Assembly: GCA_947501105.1 (NCBI GenBank) | Contig: CANMUP010000006.1 | Span: 62,001 to 126,000 of the forward strand | Reading direction: 5' to 3' | Source of the DNA: an uncultured Flaviramulus sp. | GTDB lineage: Bacteria > Bacteroidota > Bacteroidia > Flavobacteriales > Flavobacteriaceae | Length of the DNA: 64,000 nucleotides | Part shown: one piece after another, positions 1 through 10,902 of the stretch | Layout of the letters: each line of letters starts with the position of its first letter | Numbering within the stretch: the first letter of the stretch is position 1 | Notes under the pieces: model-generated | The model's input: only the letters and a program-made list of their open reading frames with translations | What the model was told of the DNA's origin: nothing | The model's database searches: none | Translations under genes and position numbers: made by a program

Positions 1-1686
1 CCAGATGTAGAACGCTATATGAAAATTACTGTTGAAGAATTTCTATCACAAGGGAATGCCTTCGAGTATCAATTACAGCCTCTAAAAGATATTCACCTTC
101 ATTCGCAAATGGATTTTGAAATAAAGCAAAACGGAAACATTATATACATTTATGTATTTATAGGCATCGCCTTATTGGTTATCTTAATTGCTGGAATAAA
201 TTTCATGAATTTATCTACCGCAAGGTCTGGAAAACGAGCAAAGGAAGTTGGAGTAAGAAAGGTTACTGGAGCTTCAAGAAAAATGCTAATCGCTCAGTTT
301 TTAACAGAATCTGTTATTCAAAGTTTTATTGCATTATTCTTAGCTTTTATACTAGTAGAACTATTCCTTCCAGGTTTTAATAATATTATGGAAACCAACC
401 TTACTCTTTTTAATGATTATATTGGAAAAACTGTTTTATTCGCATTATTAGTAACTCTAATTTATGGGTTATTTGCAGGAAGTTATCCAGCATTTTTCTT
501 ATCAGCATTTCAACCAATTGCAGTACTAAAAGGAGATCTCACTAAAACTAAAGGCGGGGCATTATTAAGAAAAGTACTTGTAGTTATACAATTTACAGCA
601 TCTACAATTTTAATTATTGGTATGATAATTATTTTTAAACAGATTTCATTTTTACATAATAAAGATCTTGGTTTTAACGGAGAGCAGGTAATAGTAGTTC
701 CGCTACAAACAGATGCTATGACACAGAACTTTAGAAACTACAAAGATATATTTCTAAAAAATAGCAATGTTTTAAGTGTTACAAGAGCATCTTACTATCC
801 TGGAGATAATCCAAACCAAAACATGTTCGCCTTAGAAGGAAATGAAGAACAATTACCGTTATGGAATATGGAAGTTGATTATGATTTCATGAAAACTTTA
901 GATATTGAGCTGCTCGAAGGACGCAAATTTGACAGGGAAAAGGAATCAGATTCTGTTCCATACTATATATTAAATGAAACTGCTGTAAAAAACTTAAACA
1001 TTGAAAATGCAGTAGGAAGACGTTTAGGCAGGTACACAGGAAATGATGGAGGCTTAGAATACGGCAATATAATAGGAATTGTTAAAGATTTTCATATTGA
1101 AGGTTTTAATCAACCCATCCGCCCAATGATACTCACTATAGAAAATTTTGTTTGGTTTGCGTCTTTTAAAATTGCAAAGAATGACATGAATGCTACAATC
1201 GATTATATTGAAACTGAATGGAACAAATTAGAGCCATCACATCCTTTTAGGTATAAGTTTTTAGATCAAAAATTTGGAGCCTTATTAAGACAACAAGAAA
1301 ATTTTGGTACCATGTTTTTATTTCTAACTATACTTGCCATAATAATATCTGCAATGGGATTATACGGCTTAGCGTCATATACAGCTGAGCAACGTACAAA
1401 AGAAATTGGTATAAGAAAGGTTTTAGGCTCTTCAGTACCTCAAATTATGAATATGCTAACCAAAGACTTTATTAGATTAGTATTAATTGCAAATATCTTT
1501 GCATGGCCTATCACCTATTTACTGGCCAAAAATTGGTTAACAAATTTCTCATATCAAATAGATATGCCATTATTACCTTACTTCTTTGCTACTTTTTTAG
1601 CTTTAATAATAGCATTAATTACAGTAAGTTCTCAAGCATATTTAGCAGCAAATTCAGATCCTGTAGATGCCTTGAAATATGAATAA
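1..1686 (+). CDS. ABC transporter permease, FtsX/MacB-like (5' partial; the frame is open to the window edge)
   Basis: Frame stays open upstream of the listed ATG (PDVERY-MKITVEE...). Two FtsX-type TM regions with 'RAKEVGVRKVTGASR' and 'RTKEIGIRKVLGSS' motifs. Confidence 0.9.
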   Translation, partial: PDVERYMKITVEEFLSQGNAFEYQLQPLKDIHLHSQMDFEIKQNGNIIYIYVFIGIALLVILIAGINFMNLSTARSGKRAKEVGVRKVTGASRKMLIAQFLTESVIQSFIALFLAFILVELFLPGFNNIMETNLTLFNDYIGKTVLFALLVTLIYGLFAGSYPAFFLSAFQPIAVLKGDLTKTKGGALLRKVLVVIQFTASTILIIGMIIIFKQISFLHNKDLGFNGEQVIVVPLQTDAMTQNFRNYKDIFLKNSNVLSVTRASYYPGDNPNQNMFALEGNEEQLPLWNMEVDYDFMKTLDIELLEGRKFDREKESDSVPYYILNETAVKNLNIENAVGRRLGRYTGNDGGLEYGNIIGIVKDFHIEGFNQPIRPMILTIENFVWFASFKIAKNDMNATIDYIETEWNKLEPSHPFRYKFLDQKFGALLRQQENFGTMFLFLTILAIIISAMGLYGLASYTAEQRTKEIGIRKVLGSSVPQIMNMLTKDFIRLVLIANIFAWPITYLLAKNWLTNFSYQIDMPLLPYFFATFLALIIALITVSSQAYLAANSDPVDALKYE

Positions 1687-1708
1687 TTATCATTAATCAA
1701 CCAAAACC

Positions 1709-1740
1709 AAAAAGCCCTAGAAAATTTTCAAGGGCTTTTT
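1709..1740. terminator. Bidirectional intrinsic terminator between convergent genes
   Basis: AAAAAGCCCT-N12-AGGGCTTTTT inverted repeat with A/T tracts, between the permease (+) and parC (-). Confidence 0.85.
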
Positions 1741-1759
1741 AAAATATAAAAATCAAGTT

Positions 1760-4429
1760 TTAAAATAAAGTAATCTGCCCTTCGTCATCAGTTTCTAAAT
1801 CATTTGATTGGCTTTCAGAATTATTTTTATCAGTATCCGCTTTTGTTTCAGAATCGTTAGCTAAAACTTCAGTTTCATCAATAACTTCCAATTCATCTGC
1901 ATGAACTTCTTTTGGTGCTTCAAAAGGAATTGGATCTAATAAATTGATTTGATTTACTTTGTCTTTTGTAAGTTGATTTCCCAAAGCGTTTATACCTTTA
2001 ATAGTAATAAATTCTTCAAGATTAACTTCTAAATTATCTTTTCTATCCTTACCACGTTCTTTAGCAAAAACTATTTCAGCCATAGGCTTCCAATCGGTAG
2101 AAACAATTTCTAACTGCGAGTTAGGATGTTCAGAAATAAATGATTCTTCCCTACCTTCATTTTCAATTAAAAACCGTTTTACATAATACATTTCTTTTTC
2201 GCCATTAAAATAAATAGCAGATATTGGCTTTTTTGGTGTCCATTTTTCCATAACAATCATATCTCCATCAAAATGCATGGTTACTTCTGGTGTTACGGTT
2301 TTAACCATTCCAGATTGATTGATAATTAATAGTTTGTCTTCACCTCTAAATTCACCAACTAGCTCGCCTCTGCCATCAACATTTAAACGTTGTACAGCAT
2401 CATCAAACCATATTTTACGAGGTTTTAAAGTAGAAACTCCTTTCTCTTTTAATTCAACACGTTTAACAGAATATTTTGTAACCAAATTCCCTTTTGAAGT
2501 ACGCCCTTTAATTAGTATATCAGCAAAATCAATATCCCATTTTAGTTTTTTAATACTACCAGCTTGTCGCAAATTAACAGTTACCACTTCGGCTTCACCA
2601 TTTGGGTTTGCAGAAAAATAAAGTACTACGGAGTTTTTATTTCCATTGGTTAAATCGTAATCCTTATCGCGTGTAATACTAGTAACAGCAAATCGTTTTA
2701 TATATGATGGTCCTCCTTTTCCATCACGATAAATGATATTATAAATAGTACGTTTATCTTTCTTTTTAAACACAGCGACGTGTATAATATCTTTACCAAT
2801 AAAAGTTTTAGAACCTACTTTGGTAACCATCATTTTACCTTCTTTGGTAAATACAATAATGTCATCAATATCACTACAATCACAAACATATTCGTTTCTA
2901 CGTAACGATGTCCCTATAAACCCTTCTTCTCTGTTTACATAAAGTTTAGTGTTACGAATAACAACCTTAGTAGCATCAACATCATCAAAAATTCTAATTT
3001 CGGTTTTGCGTTCACGTCCTTTTCCGTAATCCTTTTTTAATCTTGTAAAATAAGCAATAGCATAATCTATAAGATTCGCTAAATGATGCTTTATTTCGGC
3101 TATTTGATCTTCTAAAGCATCAATTTTTTGTTGCGCTTTATCTATATCGAATTTTGATATACGTTTAATTCGGATTTCGGTTAATCGCACAATATCATCT
3201 TTTGTAATTGCGCGTTTTAAATGTTTTATATGTGGTTGAAGCCCTTTGTCAATAGCATTAATAACACCTTCCCATGTTTCTTCTTCTTCAATATCTCGGT
3301 AAATTCTGTTTTCAATAAAAATGCGTTCTAAGGATGCAAAATGCCATTGCTCCTCAAACTCGTTTAACTTAATCTCTAATTCTTGCTTTAAAAGCTGAAC
3401 GGTGTTATCAGTTGAGCGACGTAACATTTCTGTAACCCCAACAAATAATGGTTTATTGTCTTCAATAACACAACCTAAAGGCGAAATAGACGATTCGCAA
3501 TTTGTAAAAGCATACAACGCATCAATGGTTTTATCTGGCGATAATCCGGATGGAAGGTGTATTAATATTTCAACTTCAGCAGCTGTATTATCTTCAATTT
3601 TTTTAACCTTGATTTTACCTTTATCGTTGGCTTTTAGAATAGAATCTATAAGTGACGATGTAGTTGTTGCATAAGGAATTTCAGTAATCGCCAATGTATT
3701 TTTATCAACTTGTGCTATTTTTGCACGAACACGTACTTTTCCTCCTCTTAAACCATCATTATAGTTTGAAAAATCGGCTATACCAGCAGTTGGAAAATCT
3801 GGTAAAATGGTAAATCGTTTACCTTGTAAATGTTTTATTGAAGCATCAATAAGTTCAATAAAATTATGAGGCAATATTTTTGTCGATAACCCAACAGCAA
3901 TACCTTCTCCTCCTTGTGCCAAAAGTAACGGAAACATAACTGGGAGGTTTACTGGCTCTTTTCGTCTGCCGTCATAAGAGGCTTGCCACTCGGTTATTTT
4001 AGGATTGTAAACAACATCTAAGCCAAACTTTGAGATTCGTGCTTCAATATAACGTGATGCAGCTGCTCTATCTCCTGTTAATATATTTCCCCAGTTTCCT
4101 TGCGTATCAATTAACAAGTCTTTCTGTCCAATCTGTACCATAGCATCTGCTATACTTGCATCTCCATGAGGGTGATATTGCATAGTATGACCAACTATGT
4201 TTGCTACTTTATTATATCGTCCATCATCCAAATCTTTCATGGAATGCATGATACGACGTTGCACTGGTTTAAAACCATCTTCTATAGCTGGAACGGCACG
4301 TTCTAATATAACATACGATGCATAATCTAAAAACCAATCTTTATACATACCAGTAACTCTGGTAATGGTTTCTTGGGGTTCTTGATTTTCTATATTTTCG
4401 TTCGTTAGGTCGTCGTTTTCTTCTATCAT
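1760..4429 (-). CDS. parC: DNA topoisomerase IV subunit A
   Basis: GyrA/ParC family: 'ERAVPAIEDGFKPVQRRIMHSM', 'YHPHGDASIADAMVQIGQ', catalytic Tyr context 'AAASRYIEARISK'; adjacent to parE. Confidence 0.92.
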   Translation of the reverse strand: MIEENDDLTNENIENQEPQETITRVTGMYKDWFLDYASYVILERAVPAIEDGFKPVQRRIMHSMKDLDDGRYNKVANIVGHTMQYHPHGDASIADAMVQIGQKDLLIDTQGNWGNILTGDRAAASRYIEARISKFGLDVVYNPKITEWQASYDGRRKEPVNLPVMFPLLLAQGGEGIAVGLSTKILPHNFIELIDASIKHLQGKRFTILPDFPTAGIADFSNYNDGLRGGKVRVRAKIAQVDKNTLAITEIPYATTTSSLIDSILKANDKGKIKVKKIEDNTAAEVEILIHLPSGLSPDKTIDALYAFTNCESSISPLGCVIEDNKPLFVGVTEMLRRSTDNTVQLLKQELEIKLNEFEEQWHFASLERIFIENRIYRDIEEEETWEGVINAIDKGLQPHIKHLKRAITKDDIVRLTEIRIKRISKFDIDKAQQKIDALEDQIAEIKHHLANLIDYAIAYFTRLKKDYGKGRERKTEIRIFDDVDATKVVIRNTKLYVNREEGFIGTSLRRNEYVCDCSDIDDIIVFTKEGKMMVTKVGSKTFIGKDIIHVAVFKKKDKRTIYNIIYRDGKGGPSYIKRFAVTSITRDKDYDLTNGNKNSVVLYFSANPNGEAEVVTVNLRQAGSIKKLKWDIDFADILIKGRTSKGNLVTKYSVKRVELKEKGVSTLKPRKIWFDDAVQRLNVDGRGELVGEFRGEDKLLIINQSGMVKTVTPEVTMHFDGDMIVMEKWTPKKPISAIYFNGEKEMYYVKRFLIENEGREESFISEHPNSQLEIVSTDWKPMAEIVFAKERGKDRKDNLEVNLEEFITIKGINALGNQLTKDKVNQINLLDPIPFEAPKEVHADELEVIDETEVLANDSETKADTDKNNSESQSNDLETDDEGQITLF

Positions 4430-4435
4430 GCTTTA

Positions 4436-6310
4436 TTAGGCTTTCTCTTCTTCAATTAAATCTAACTCTACTTTTAGATTATCAATAATAAATTCTTGTC
4501 TTGTAGGTGTATTTTTTCCCATGTAAAAAGATAATAAATCTTCAATAGACATGTTATCGTCTAGCATAATGGGGTCTAAACGAATATCTTCACCAATAAA
4601 ATACTTAAACTCATCTGGAGATATTTCACCAAGTCCTTTAAATCGTGTAATCTCTGGCTTAGGTTTTAGTTTTTCAATAGCATCTCGACGTTCTTCTTCA
4701 GAATAACAGTAAATGGTTTCCTTTTTGTTTCGCACTCTAAACAAAGGGGTTTGCAAAATATACAAATGCCCTTCTTTAATCACTTCTGGAAAAAACTGAA
4801 GAAAAAATGTAATAAGCAACAAACGAATGTGCATACCATCTACATCGGCATCGGTTGCAATCACGACATTATTATATCGCAAATCTTCTAAAGACTCTTC
4901 AATATTTAAAGCGGCTTGAAGCAAATTAAACTCTTCGTTTTCGTAAACTATCTTTTTACTTAAGCCATAGCAATTAAGTGGCTTTCCTTTTAAACTAAAA
5001 ACGGCTTGTGTATTAACGTCACGAGATTTTGTAATACTACCTGATGCAGAATCTCCCTCAGTAATAAAAAGTGTAGATTCTAAATTACGTTCGTTTTTAG
5101 TATCTCCAAAATGTACACGGCAATCGCGTAATTTTTTATTGTGAAGGCTTGCTTTTTTTGCTCTGTCTTTTGCTAGTTTACGAATACCAGATAGCTCTTT
5201 ACGCTCACGCTCTGCTTGTAAAATTTTACGTTGAATTTTTTCTGCAGCATCTGCATTCTTATGCAAATAATTATCTAAATACGTTTTTACAAAATCGTTG
5301 ATATAAGTTCTTACTGTTGGTAAGCCTCCTCCCATATCGGTTGAACCTAATTTGGTTTTAGTTTGACTCTCAAAAACAGGTTCCATTACTTTTATGGCGA
5401 TGGCGCTTACTACCGATTTCCGAATATCTGAAGCATCATAATTTTTACCAAAATATTCTCTAATCGTTTTTACCAACGATTCTCGAAATGCGTTTAAATG
5501 CGTCCCGCCTTGCGTGGTATTTTGTCCGTTAACAAAAGAGTGATATTCTTCGCTATACTGGGTTTTACTGTGCGTTAAAGCAATTTCAATATCATCACCT
5601 CGTAAATGTATAATGGGGTATAATCTATCAGATTCGTTAATATTTTCACTTAATAAATCCTTTAATCCGTTTTCGCTAAAATACTTTTCGCCATTAAAAA
5701 CAATCGTTAAACCTGGGTTTAAATACACATAGTTTTTAAGCATTTTAACGATATACTCGTTTCTGTACTTGTAATTTTTGAAGATAACATCATCAGGAAT
5801 GAAAGATACTTTAGTTCCTTTTCTACGAGACGTATCATCCAATAAATCTTGGTTTGTTAAATTACCTTGTTCAAACTCCGCGGAAGCACTTTTACTATCT
5901 CTGGTAGATTCTACTCGAAAATAGGATGATAAGGCATTTACCGCCTTTGTACCAACTCCATTTAATCCTACCGATTTTTTAAAAGCTTTGGAATCATACT
6001 TTCCACCTGTATTCATTTTAGAAACTACATCAACCACTTTACCTAGAGGAATACCTCGTCCATAATCGCGAACCGTAACTTTTGTACCTTGAATAGAAAT
6101 TTCGATGGTTTTACCAGCACCCATAACATATTCATCAATAGAATTATCGAGTACTTCTTTTAAAAGGATATAAATACCATCATCTGGTGACGATCCATCA
6201 CCCAATTTACCAATATACATTCCTGGACGCATACGAATATGTTCTTTCCAGTCTAAAGAGCGTATATTATCTTCGGTATAATTGGATTGTTGAGCCATAG
6301 AATTGAGCAA
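4436..6310 (-). CDS. parE: DNA topoisomerase IV subunit B
   Basis: GHKL/TOPRIM family: '[13 protein letters not shown]', '[14 protein letters not shown]', '[10 protein letters not shown]', '[13 protein letters not shown]'. Confidence 0.93.
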   Translation of the reverse strand: MLNSMAQQSNYTEDNIRSLDWKEHIRMRPGMYIGKLGDGSSPDDGIYILLKEVLDNSIDEYVMGAGKTIEISIQGTKVTVRDYGRGIPLGKVVDVVSKMNTGGKYDSKAFKKSVGLNGVGTKAVNALSSYFRVESTRDSKSASAEFEQGNLTNQDLLDDTSRRKGTKVSFIPDDVIFKNYKYRNEYIVKMLKNYVYLNPGLTIVFNGEKYFSENGLKDLLSENINESDRLYPIIHLRGDDIEIALTHSKTQYSEEYHSFVNGQNTTQGGTHLNAFRESLVKTIREYFGKNYDASDIRKSVVSAIAIKVMEPVFESQTKTKLGSTDMGGGLPTVRTYINDFVKTYLDNYLHKNADAAEKIQRKILQAERERKELSGIRKLAKDRAKKASLHNKKLRDCRVHFGDTKNERNLESTLFITEGDSASGSITKSRDVNTQAVFSLKGKPLNCYGLSKKIVYENEEFNLLQAALNIEESLEDLRYNNVVIATDADVDGMHIRLLLITFFLQFFPEVIKEGHLYILQTPLFRVRNKKETIYCYSEEERRDAIEKLKPKPEITRFKGLGEISPDEFKYFIGEDIRLDPIMLDDNMSIEDLLSFYMGKNTPTRQEFIIDNLKVELDLIEEEKA

Positions 6311-6417
6311 ATTTTAATGATAGGATGCTAATATAACACAACGCTATAAAAAATAAAACAGCCTTTACACAAAGTAATTAACAATATAGAATTGTTTTTG
6401 TTGAGAACATTAAATCG

Positions 6418-7320
6418 TTACTTACTCTCTTTTTTTAAAGACACCAATAATATACCAATAATTACTACAAAAGCCCCAATTAATTGTAATGTTGTTAAAT
6501 ATTCATCTAAAAAAATAGTAGCCAAAATGATTGTAGATATTGGTCCTACACCAGCTACAATTGCAAAATTTGACGAATTAATTATTTTAATCGACATAGA
6601 GACTAAATATGATGGAATTACTGTAGCAAAAACAGCTATTAAAAATCCTAATACATAAACCCCAAAAGCATGCCCGAAAATATTAGATTCAGTAGAAAAA
6701 CTAAAATGAACAAATACACAAAAGCAAGAAACTAACATGGCATAAGATGTGAACTTAATAACTCCAAATTTAGGGATTAACCAACCGCTGCCAACCAAAT
6801 AAGACGCATAAGTAATGGCACTTAGTAAAATAAAGAATCCGCCTAAATAGGTATTAGTTCCAGATATAGCAACCTCATCCCAAAAGGCAATAATAATCCC
6901 TAAATAAGTTAAAATAATCGCTCCTATTTGCAATTTATTGATTTTCTTCTTTAAAAATATTTTATTTAAAAGGAGCACAATAGTTGGGTAAAGAAAGAGG
7001 ATAATACGCTCCAAACTTGCTTTTATATAGGTAAGCCCAACAAAATCGAAATAACTTGCCAAATAGTACCCTACAAAACCAAAAAAGAAAATCCACAAAA
7101 AATCATTCCTCGTTGCTTTTATCAAAGGATTTTTTTTTCTGGACGAAAATGCTATTATTAAATAAAAAGGAAATGCAAATAGCATTCTTAACAATAACAT
7201 ACTAATAGCATCTACATTATAATTGTAGGCTAACTTTACCATAACTGCCTTTGAAGAAAATAAAACAATTCCTAAAACACCTATTAAAACACCATAAATA
7301 AAAGATTTAGTGACATTCAT
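6418..7320 (-). CDS. EamA/DMT-family transporter
   Basis: About 10 predicted TM segments in two repeats, EamA-like pattern. Confidence 0.85.
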   Translation of the reverse strand: MNVTKSFIYGVLIGVLGIVLFSSKAVMVKLAYNYNVDAISMLLLRMLFAFPFYLIIAFSSRKKNPLIKATRNDFLWIFFFGFVGYYLASYFDFVGLTYIKASLERIILFLYPTIVLLLNKIFLKKKINKLQIGAIILTYLGIIIAFWDEVAISGTNTYLGGFFILLSAITYASYLVGSGWLIPKFGVIKFTSYAMLVSCFCVFVHFSFSTESNIFGHAFGVYVLGFLIAVFATVIPSYLVSMSIKIINSSNFAIVAGVGPISTIILATIFLDEYLTTLQLIGAFVVIIGILLVSLKKESK

Positions 7321-7398
7321 AAAACGAATATAGACTAGTATATTTTAGCTATAATTCGAGACAATGAATAATTACGATGTTCAAATAAAAAAGAAAGA

Positions 7399-7851
7399 TT
7401 AAATTGACTCTGCTTTTTCTTTTAAGAATTGATTTCTTGTTTTTAAAAGTTTCCTCATATACCTTTTTAAAAACAACCAATTTGCCAATTTTCCAAAAGC
7501 ACCATACGGAGATTCAAAACTGAATTTATCAATCATTATGGTTTCATTTTCGCTTTCGCGGAAGATATGCTCGTGTCGAAACGATTTAAAAGCGCCAAAA
7601 ACCATTTCATCTACAAAATAATTTGGAGCATCGTATTCAGTGATTTTTGAAGTTAGATGCTGTACAAAACCTAAATGTTTAGCTTCCCAACTCACCCATT
7701 CACCCAATTCAATTAAACCAGATGTTTTACCAGCAATAGCTTTTTCGTTGGAATGCTTTAAAGATTCTTGATGAGAGTCAATATTACGAGCTAAATCGAA
7801 ACAGGTTTTAATTTCTGCTTTAATTTCAGTTTCAATCTCTATTAATGGCAT
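7399..7851 (-). CDS. SRPBCC-family (START-like) protein
   Basis: Small polyketide-cyclase/START-like sequence: 'IEIETEIKAEIKTCFDLARNIDSHQES...MVFGAFKSFRHEHIF'. Confidence 0.75.
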   Translation of the reverse strand: MPLIEIETEIKAEIKTCFDLARNIDSHQESLKHSNEKAIAGKTSGLIELGEWVSWEAKHLGFVQHLTSKITEYDAPNYFVDEMVFGAFKSFRHEHIFRESENETIMIDKFSFESPYGAFGKLANWLFLKRYMRKLLKTRNQFLKEKAESI

Positions 7852-7923
7852 TCTAGTTGAGTTTAAGAGAGCGAAAATATTAAAATTCTTACGATTAAAA
7901 AATAGTTAAGAAACTATTAAGCT

Positions 7924-9018
7924 TTAAACATTAAAAAGGAAGTGCATTACATCTCCATCTTTAACGATATAATTCTTTCCTTCTACTCGCATTTTTCCAG
8001 CTTCTTTAACCTTAGCTTCACTACCAAATGTTACATAATCGTTATAAGCGATAACCTCTGCTCTAATAAAACCTTTTTCAAAATCGGTATGAATTACACC
8101 TGCAGCTTGTGGTGCAGTAGCCCCAATATCTACAGTCCAAGCACGAACCTCTTTAACACCAGCTGTAAAATAAGTTTGCTGATTTAGTAATTTATATGCC
8201 GAACGGATTAATTTTGCCGAACCTGCTTCCTCAAGCCCAATATCTTGAAGAAACATTTGACGCTCTTCATAATCATCCAATTCATTAATATCTGCTTCTG
8301 TACCAACTGCTAGCACTAAAACTTCAGCATTTTCGTTTTTTACCGCCTCTTTTACTAGCGTTACATAATCATTGCCTGAAACCGCCGAACCTTCATCTAC
8401 ATTACAAACATACATTACTGGTTTATCTGTAATTAATTGTGATGGCTTTACAAAATCATTATAATCATCTTCAGAAAACTCTAAAGTTCTAACCGATTTT
8501 CCTTCTTCCAAACCAGTTTTTAAGGTTAATAAAATGGCTTCTTCTTTTTGAGCCTCTTTATTTCCTGTTTTAGCAGCACGTTTAACTTTATCTAATTTTT
8601 TATCAACAGTCTCTAAGTCTTTAAGCTGTAATTCTATATCGATAGTTTCCTTATCTCGAATTGGATTTACATTGCCATCAACATGCACAATATTATCATT
8701 ATCAAAACAGCGTAAAACATGAAGAATGGCATCGGTTTCACGAATATTTGCTAAAAACTGGTTTCCTAAACCTTCACCCTTACTTGCCCCCTTTACTAAA
8801 CCAGCAATATCCACAATTTCTACAGTTGCAGGTTGTACGCGTTCTGGAGTCACTAATTCTTCCAGCTTTTCTAAACGTGGATCTGGCACGTTTACCACAC
8901 CAATATTAGGTTCAATAGTACAAAAAGGAAAGTTTGCACTTTGCGCTTTTGCATTAGACAAACAGTTAAATAATGTTGACTTCCCTACGTTTGGTAATCC
9001 TACAATTCCAGCTTTCAT
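7924..9018 (-). CDS. ychF: Redox-regulated ATPase/GTPase YchF (Obg family)
   Basis: 'GLPNVGKSTLFNCLS', 'ANFPFCTIEPNIGVV', C-terminal TGS domain. Confidence 0.96.
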   Translation of the reverse strand: MKAGIVGLPNVGKSTLFNCLSNAKAQSANFPFCTIEPNIGVVNVPDPRLEKLEELVTPERVQPATVEIVDIAGLVKGASKGEGLGNQFLANIRETDAILHVLRCFDNDNIVHVDGNVNPIRDKETIDIELQLKDLETVDKKLDKVKRAAKTGNKEAQKEEAILLTLKTGLEEGKSVRTLEFSEDDYNDFVKPSQLITDKPVMYVCNVDEGSAVSGNDYVTLVKEAVKNENAEVLVLAVGTEADINELDDYEERQMFLQDIGLEEAGSAKLIRSAYKLLNQQTYFTAGVKEVRAWTVDIGATAPQAAGVIHTDFEKGFIRAEVIAYNDYVTFGSEAKVKEAGKMRVEGKNYIVKDGDVMHFLFNV

Positions 9019-9035
9019 TCAATAAGTTTTTCTAT

Positions 9036-9062
9036 ATTCTCTTGAAAAAGAGAATCTTTTTT
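9036..9062 (+). terminator. Intrinsic-terminator-like hairpin in the ychF 5' region, oriented on the + strand
   Basis: ATTCTCTT-GAAA-AAGAGAAT-C-TTTTTT; perfect 8-bp stem, GNRA-type loop, T-tract on + strand only. Confidence 0.6.
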
Positions 9063-9073
9063 ATTTGCGAGTG

Positions 9074-9081
9074 CAAATATA
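9074..9081 (-). promoter_or_regulatory. Putative -7 element (TATATTTG) for ychF
   Basis: Matches the Bacteroidota TAnnTTTG consensus on the minus strand; no clear -33 TTG. Confidence 0.4.
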
Positions 9082-9167
9082 GTTGTTTGTATTAAGAAAT
9101 CTATTAGCTAGTTCTCAGTTTTAATTCAATATGGAAATAGCATTTCTAATCTATTTAAAAAATAATC

Positions 9168-9175
9168 TATATTTG
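9168..9175 (+). promoter_or_regulatory. Putative -7 element (TATATTTG) for the ECF sigma gene
   Basis: TAnnTTTG match 53 bp upstream of the start codon. Confidence 0.4.
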
Positions 9176-9227
9176 TTGAAGTTGAAATTTAATTTCACTA
9201 GTTATTTAGATTGCTGATAAGCTGATT

Positions 9228-9803
9228 ATGAAAAACTTAACAGATTATGATTTATGGGTATCACTTAAAAGTGGTGACTTAAAAGCATTCTCCACTTTGT
9301 TTAAAGTTTATTACCCTTTATTGCATAATTACGGCTTAAAACTTTCAAATTATAATGAGCAATTAACCGAAGATTGTTTGCAAGAGTTTTTTCTTTACGT
9401 TTATGAACACAGAGAAAATTTAGCAGATTTAAATTCGATAAAACCATATTTGTATGTGTCATTTAGGCGACATTTATTTCGTGAAATAAAAAAAGCTTCA
9501 AAAATGATTAATTATGATGAAAAAGAAAACTTTTTTGTTGAGATAAATTTTTCTGTTGAAGATGTTATTATTCAACAAGAAATTGATGCTTTAAAGCAAG
9601 AAAATTTAGCTAAACTTTTAAATGAGTTACCTAATAGGCAAAAAGAAGTTTTATACTTAAAATATTATAGCGATTTAAATATTGATGAAATAGCAAAAGT
9701 TTTGGAAATAAACTACCAAAGCGTTTTAAATTTGATACACAAAGGCATTAAAAAATTGCGTCAGGACGCATCGCTTAACGAGCTTTTAAAAGATATTGTA
9801 TAA
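9228..9803 (+). CDS. RNA polymerase ECF-type sigma factor (FecI-like)
   Basis: Sigma70 region 2/4 pattern ('LPNRQKEVLYLKYYSDLNIDEIAKVLEINYQSVLNLIHKGIKKLRQ'), next to a FecR gene. Confidence 0.9.
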   Translation: MKNLTDYDLWVSLKSGDLKAFSTLFKVYYPLLHNYGLKLSNYNEQLTEDCLQEFFLYVYEHRENLADLNSIKPYLYVSFRRHLFREIKKASKMINYDEKENFFVEINFSVEDVIIQQEIDALKQENLAKLLNELPNRQKEVLYLKYYSDLNIDEIAKVLEINYQSVLNLIHKGIKKLRQDASLNELLKDIV

Positions 9804-9898
9804 ATAATAAATAAATACTTAAAAAAGAGAGTATATAAAATGTAAATGACTCTTATAATAAGTATAGAAAAGAAGATTACTGAATAGTCTCTCAGTTT

Positions 9899-10894
9899 AT
9901 GAAAAATAGAACATATACAAAAATAGAAGATTTAATAAATGATACGTCATTTGTTAATTGGGTACATAAAAAACAAATGGCTGATGTTGACTTTTGGGAT
10001 AATTGGCTTCAAGAAAACCCAGATAAAAAACAACTTGTATTTGATGCAAGAGATATTCTTGTTGGGGTTAAGTTTAACAAAACTTATGTTTCTGAGGAAA
10101 AAACTCTTAATGCATGGGAGAAGTTTGAGCAAAACGTAACAACTACTAACAAAGTTTATAAAATCCCTTTCTATAAAAACATAAAGTATCAAAGCATTGC
10201 TGCTACTATAGTATTATTTATTGCAATTTCTGTTTTTTATTTAGTAAGCAAGCCTACTACTGTTATGCATAAAACAGCTTATGGAGAAATAATTGATATT
10301 AAACTTCCAGACGGAACTAAAGTTAAATTAAATTCAAATTCAGTTTTATCTTATAATAATGATGATGTCAGAGAAGTTATTTTAGAAGGCGAAGCATTTT
10401 TTAATGTAGAGAAAAAACCTGCCACTAACACTAAATTTTTAGTAATAACTGAAGATTTAAAAGTTGAAGTTTATGGTACTTCCTTTAATGTTAATAATCG
10501 TAATACCAGAACTCAAGTGTTTTTAGAGGAAGGAAATATTGCTCTTAAGTTAAATAATGGCATACAAAAAAAGATGATACCCGGAGATTTGGTTTCTTAT
10601 TCTTATAAAGCTGATAGAATAATAGAAGAAAAAAGAATTCTTAGACCAGAATTACAAACCTCATGGAAAAATGGGTCTTTAATTTTTGATCGAGCTACCT
10701 TAGAATCTGCAATGAGTAAAATTGAAGACACATATGGAATTAGTACAATTTTTGAAGATGATGCGAGTAAAACAGTATTAATAACTGGCGCAGTACCTAC
10801 TCAAGATTTAGAAATTTGTATCAAAACCATCGAAAAGTCCGCACAAGTAACTATTGTAAATCAAGATAATAAGTTATACATTCACAAAAATTAG
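9899..10894 (+). CDS. FecR-family anti-sigma regulator
   Basis: FecR domain 'TAYGEIIDIKLPDGTKVKLNSNSVLSY...VILEGEAFFNVEK'; single TM segment. Confidence 0.92.
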   Translation: MKNRTYTKIEDLINDTSFVNWVHKKQMADVDFWDNWLQENPDKKQLVFDARDILVGVKFNKTYVSEEKTLNAWEKFEQNVTTTNKVYKIPFYKNIKYQSIAATIVLFIAISVFYLVSKPTTVMHKTAYGEIIDIKLPDGTKVKLNSNSVLSYNNDDVREVILEGEAFFNVEKKPATNTKFLVITEDLKVEVYGTSFNVNNRNTRTQVFLEEGNIALKLNNGIQKKMIPGDLVSYSYKADRIIEEKRILRPELQTSWKNGSLIFDRATLESAMSKIEDTYGISTIFEDDASKTVLITGAVPTQDLEICIKTIEKSAQVTIVNQDNKLYIHKN

Positions 10895-10902
10895 GTTTTA
10901 AT

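Noticed and set aside
2319-2621. Plus-strand ORF of 100 aa
   Set aside because: Fully antisense to parC, low-complexity Ser/Pro-rich translation typical of shadow ORFs
3402-3674. Plus-strand ORF of 90 aa
   Set aside because: Antisense to parC, no recognisable domain or ribosome-binding context
6392-6658. Plus-strand ORF of 88 aa
   Set aside because: Antisense to the EamA transporter C-terminus; shadow ORF
8661-9025. Two overlapping plus-strand ORFs (8661..8909, 8726..9025)
   Set aside because: Antisense to the highly conserved ychF G-domain; no independent support
9939-10192. ORFs on both strands inside the fecR gene (9939..10139 +, 9947..10192 -)
   Set aside because: Alternative frames within a well-supported FecR CDS
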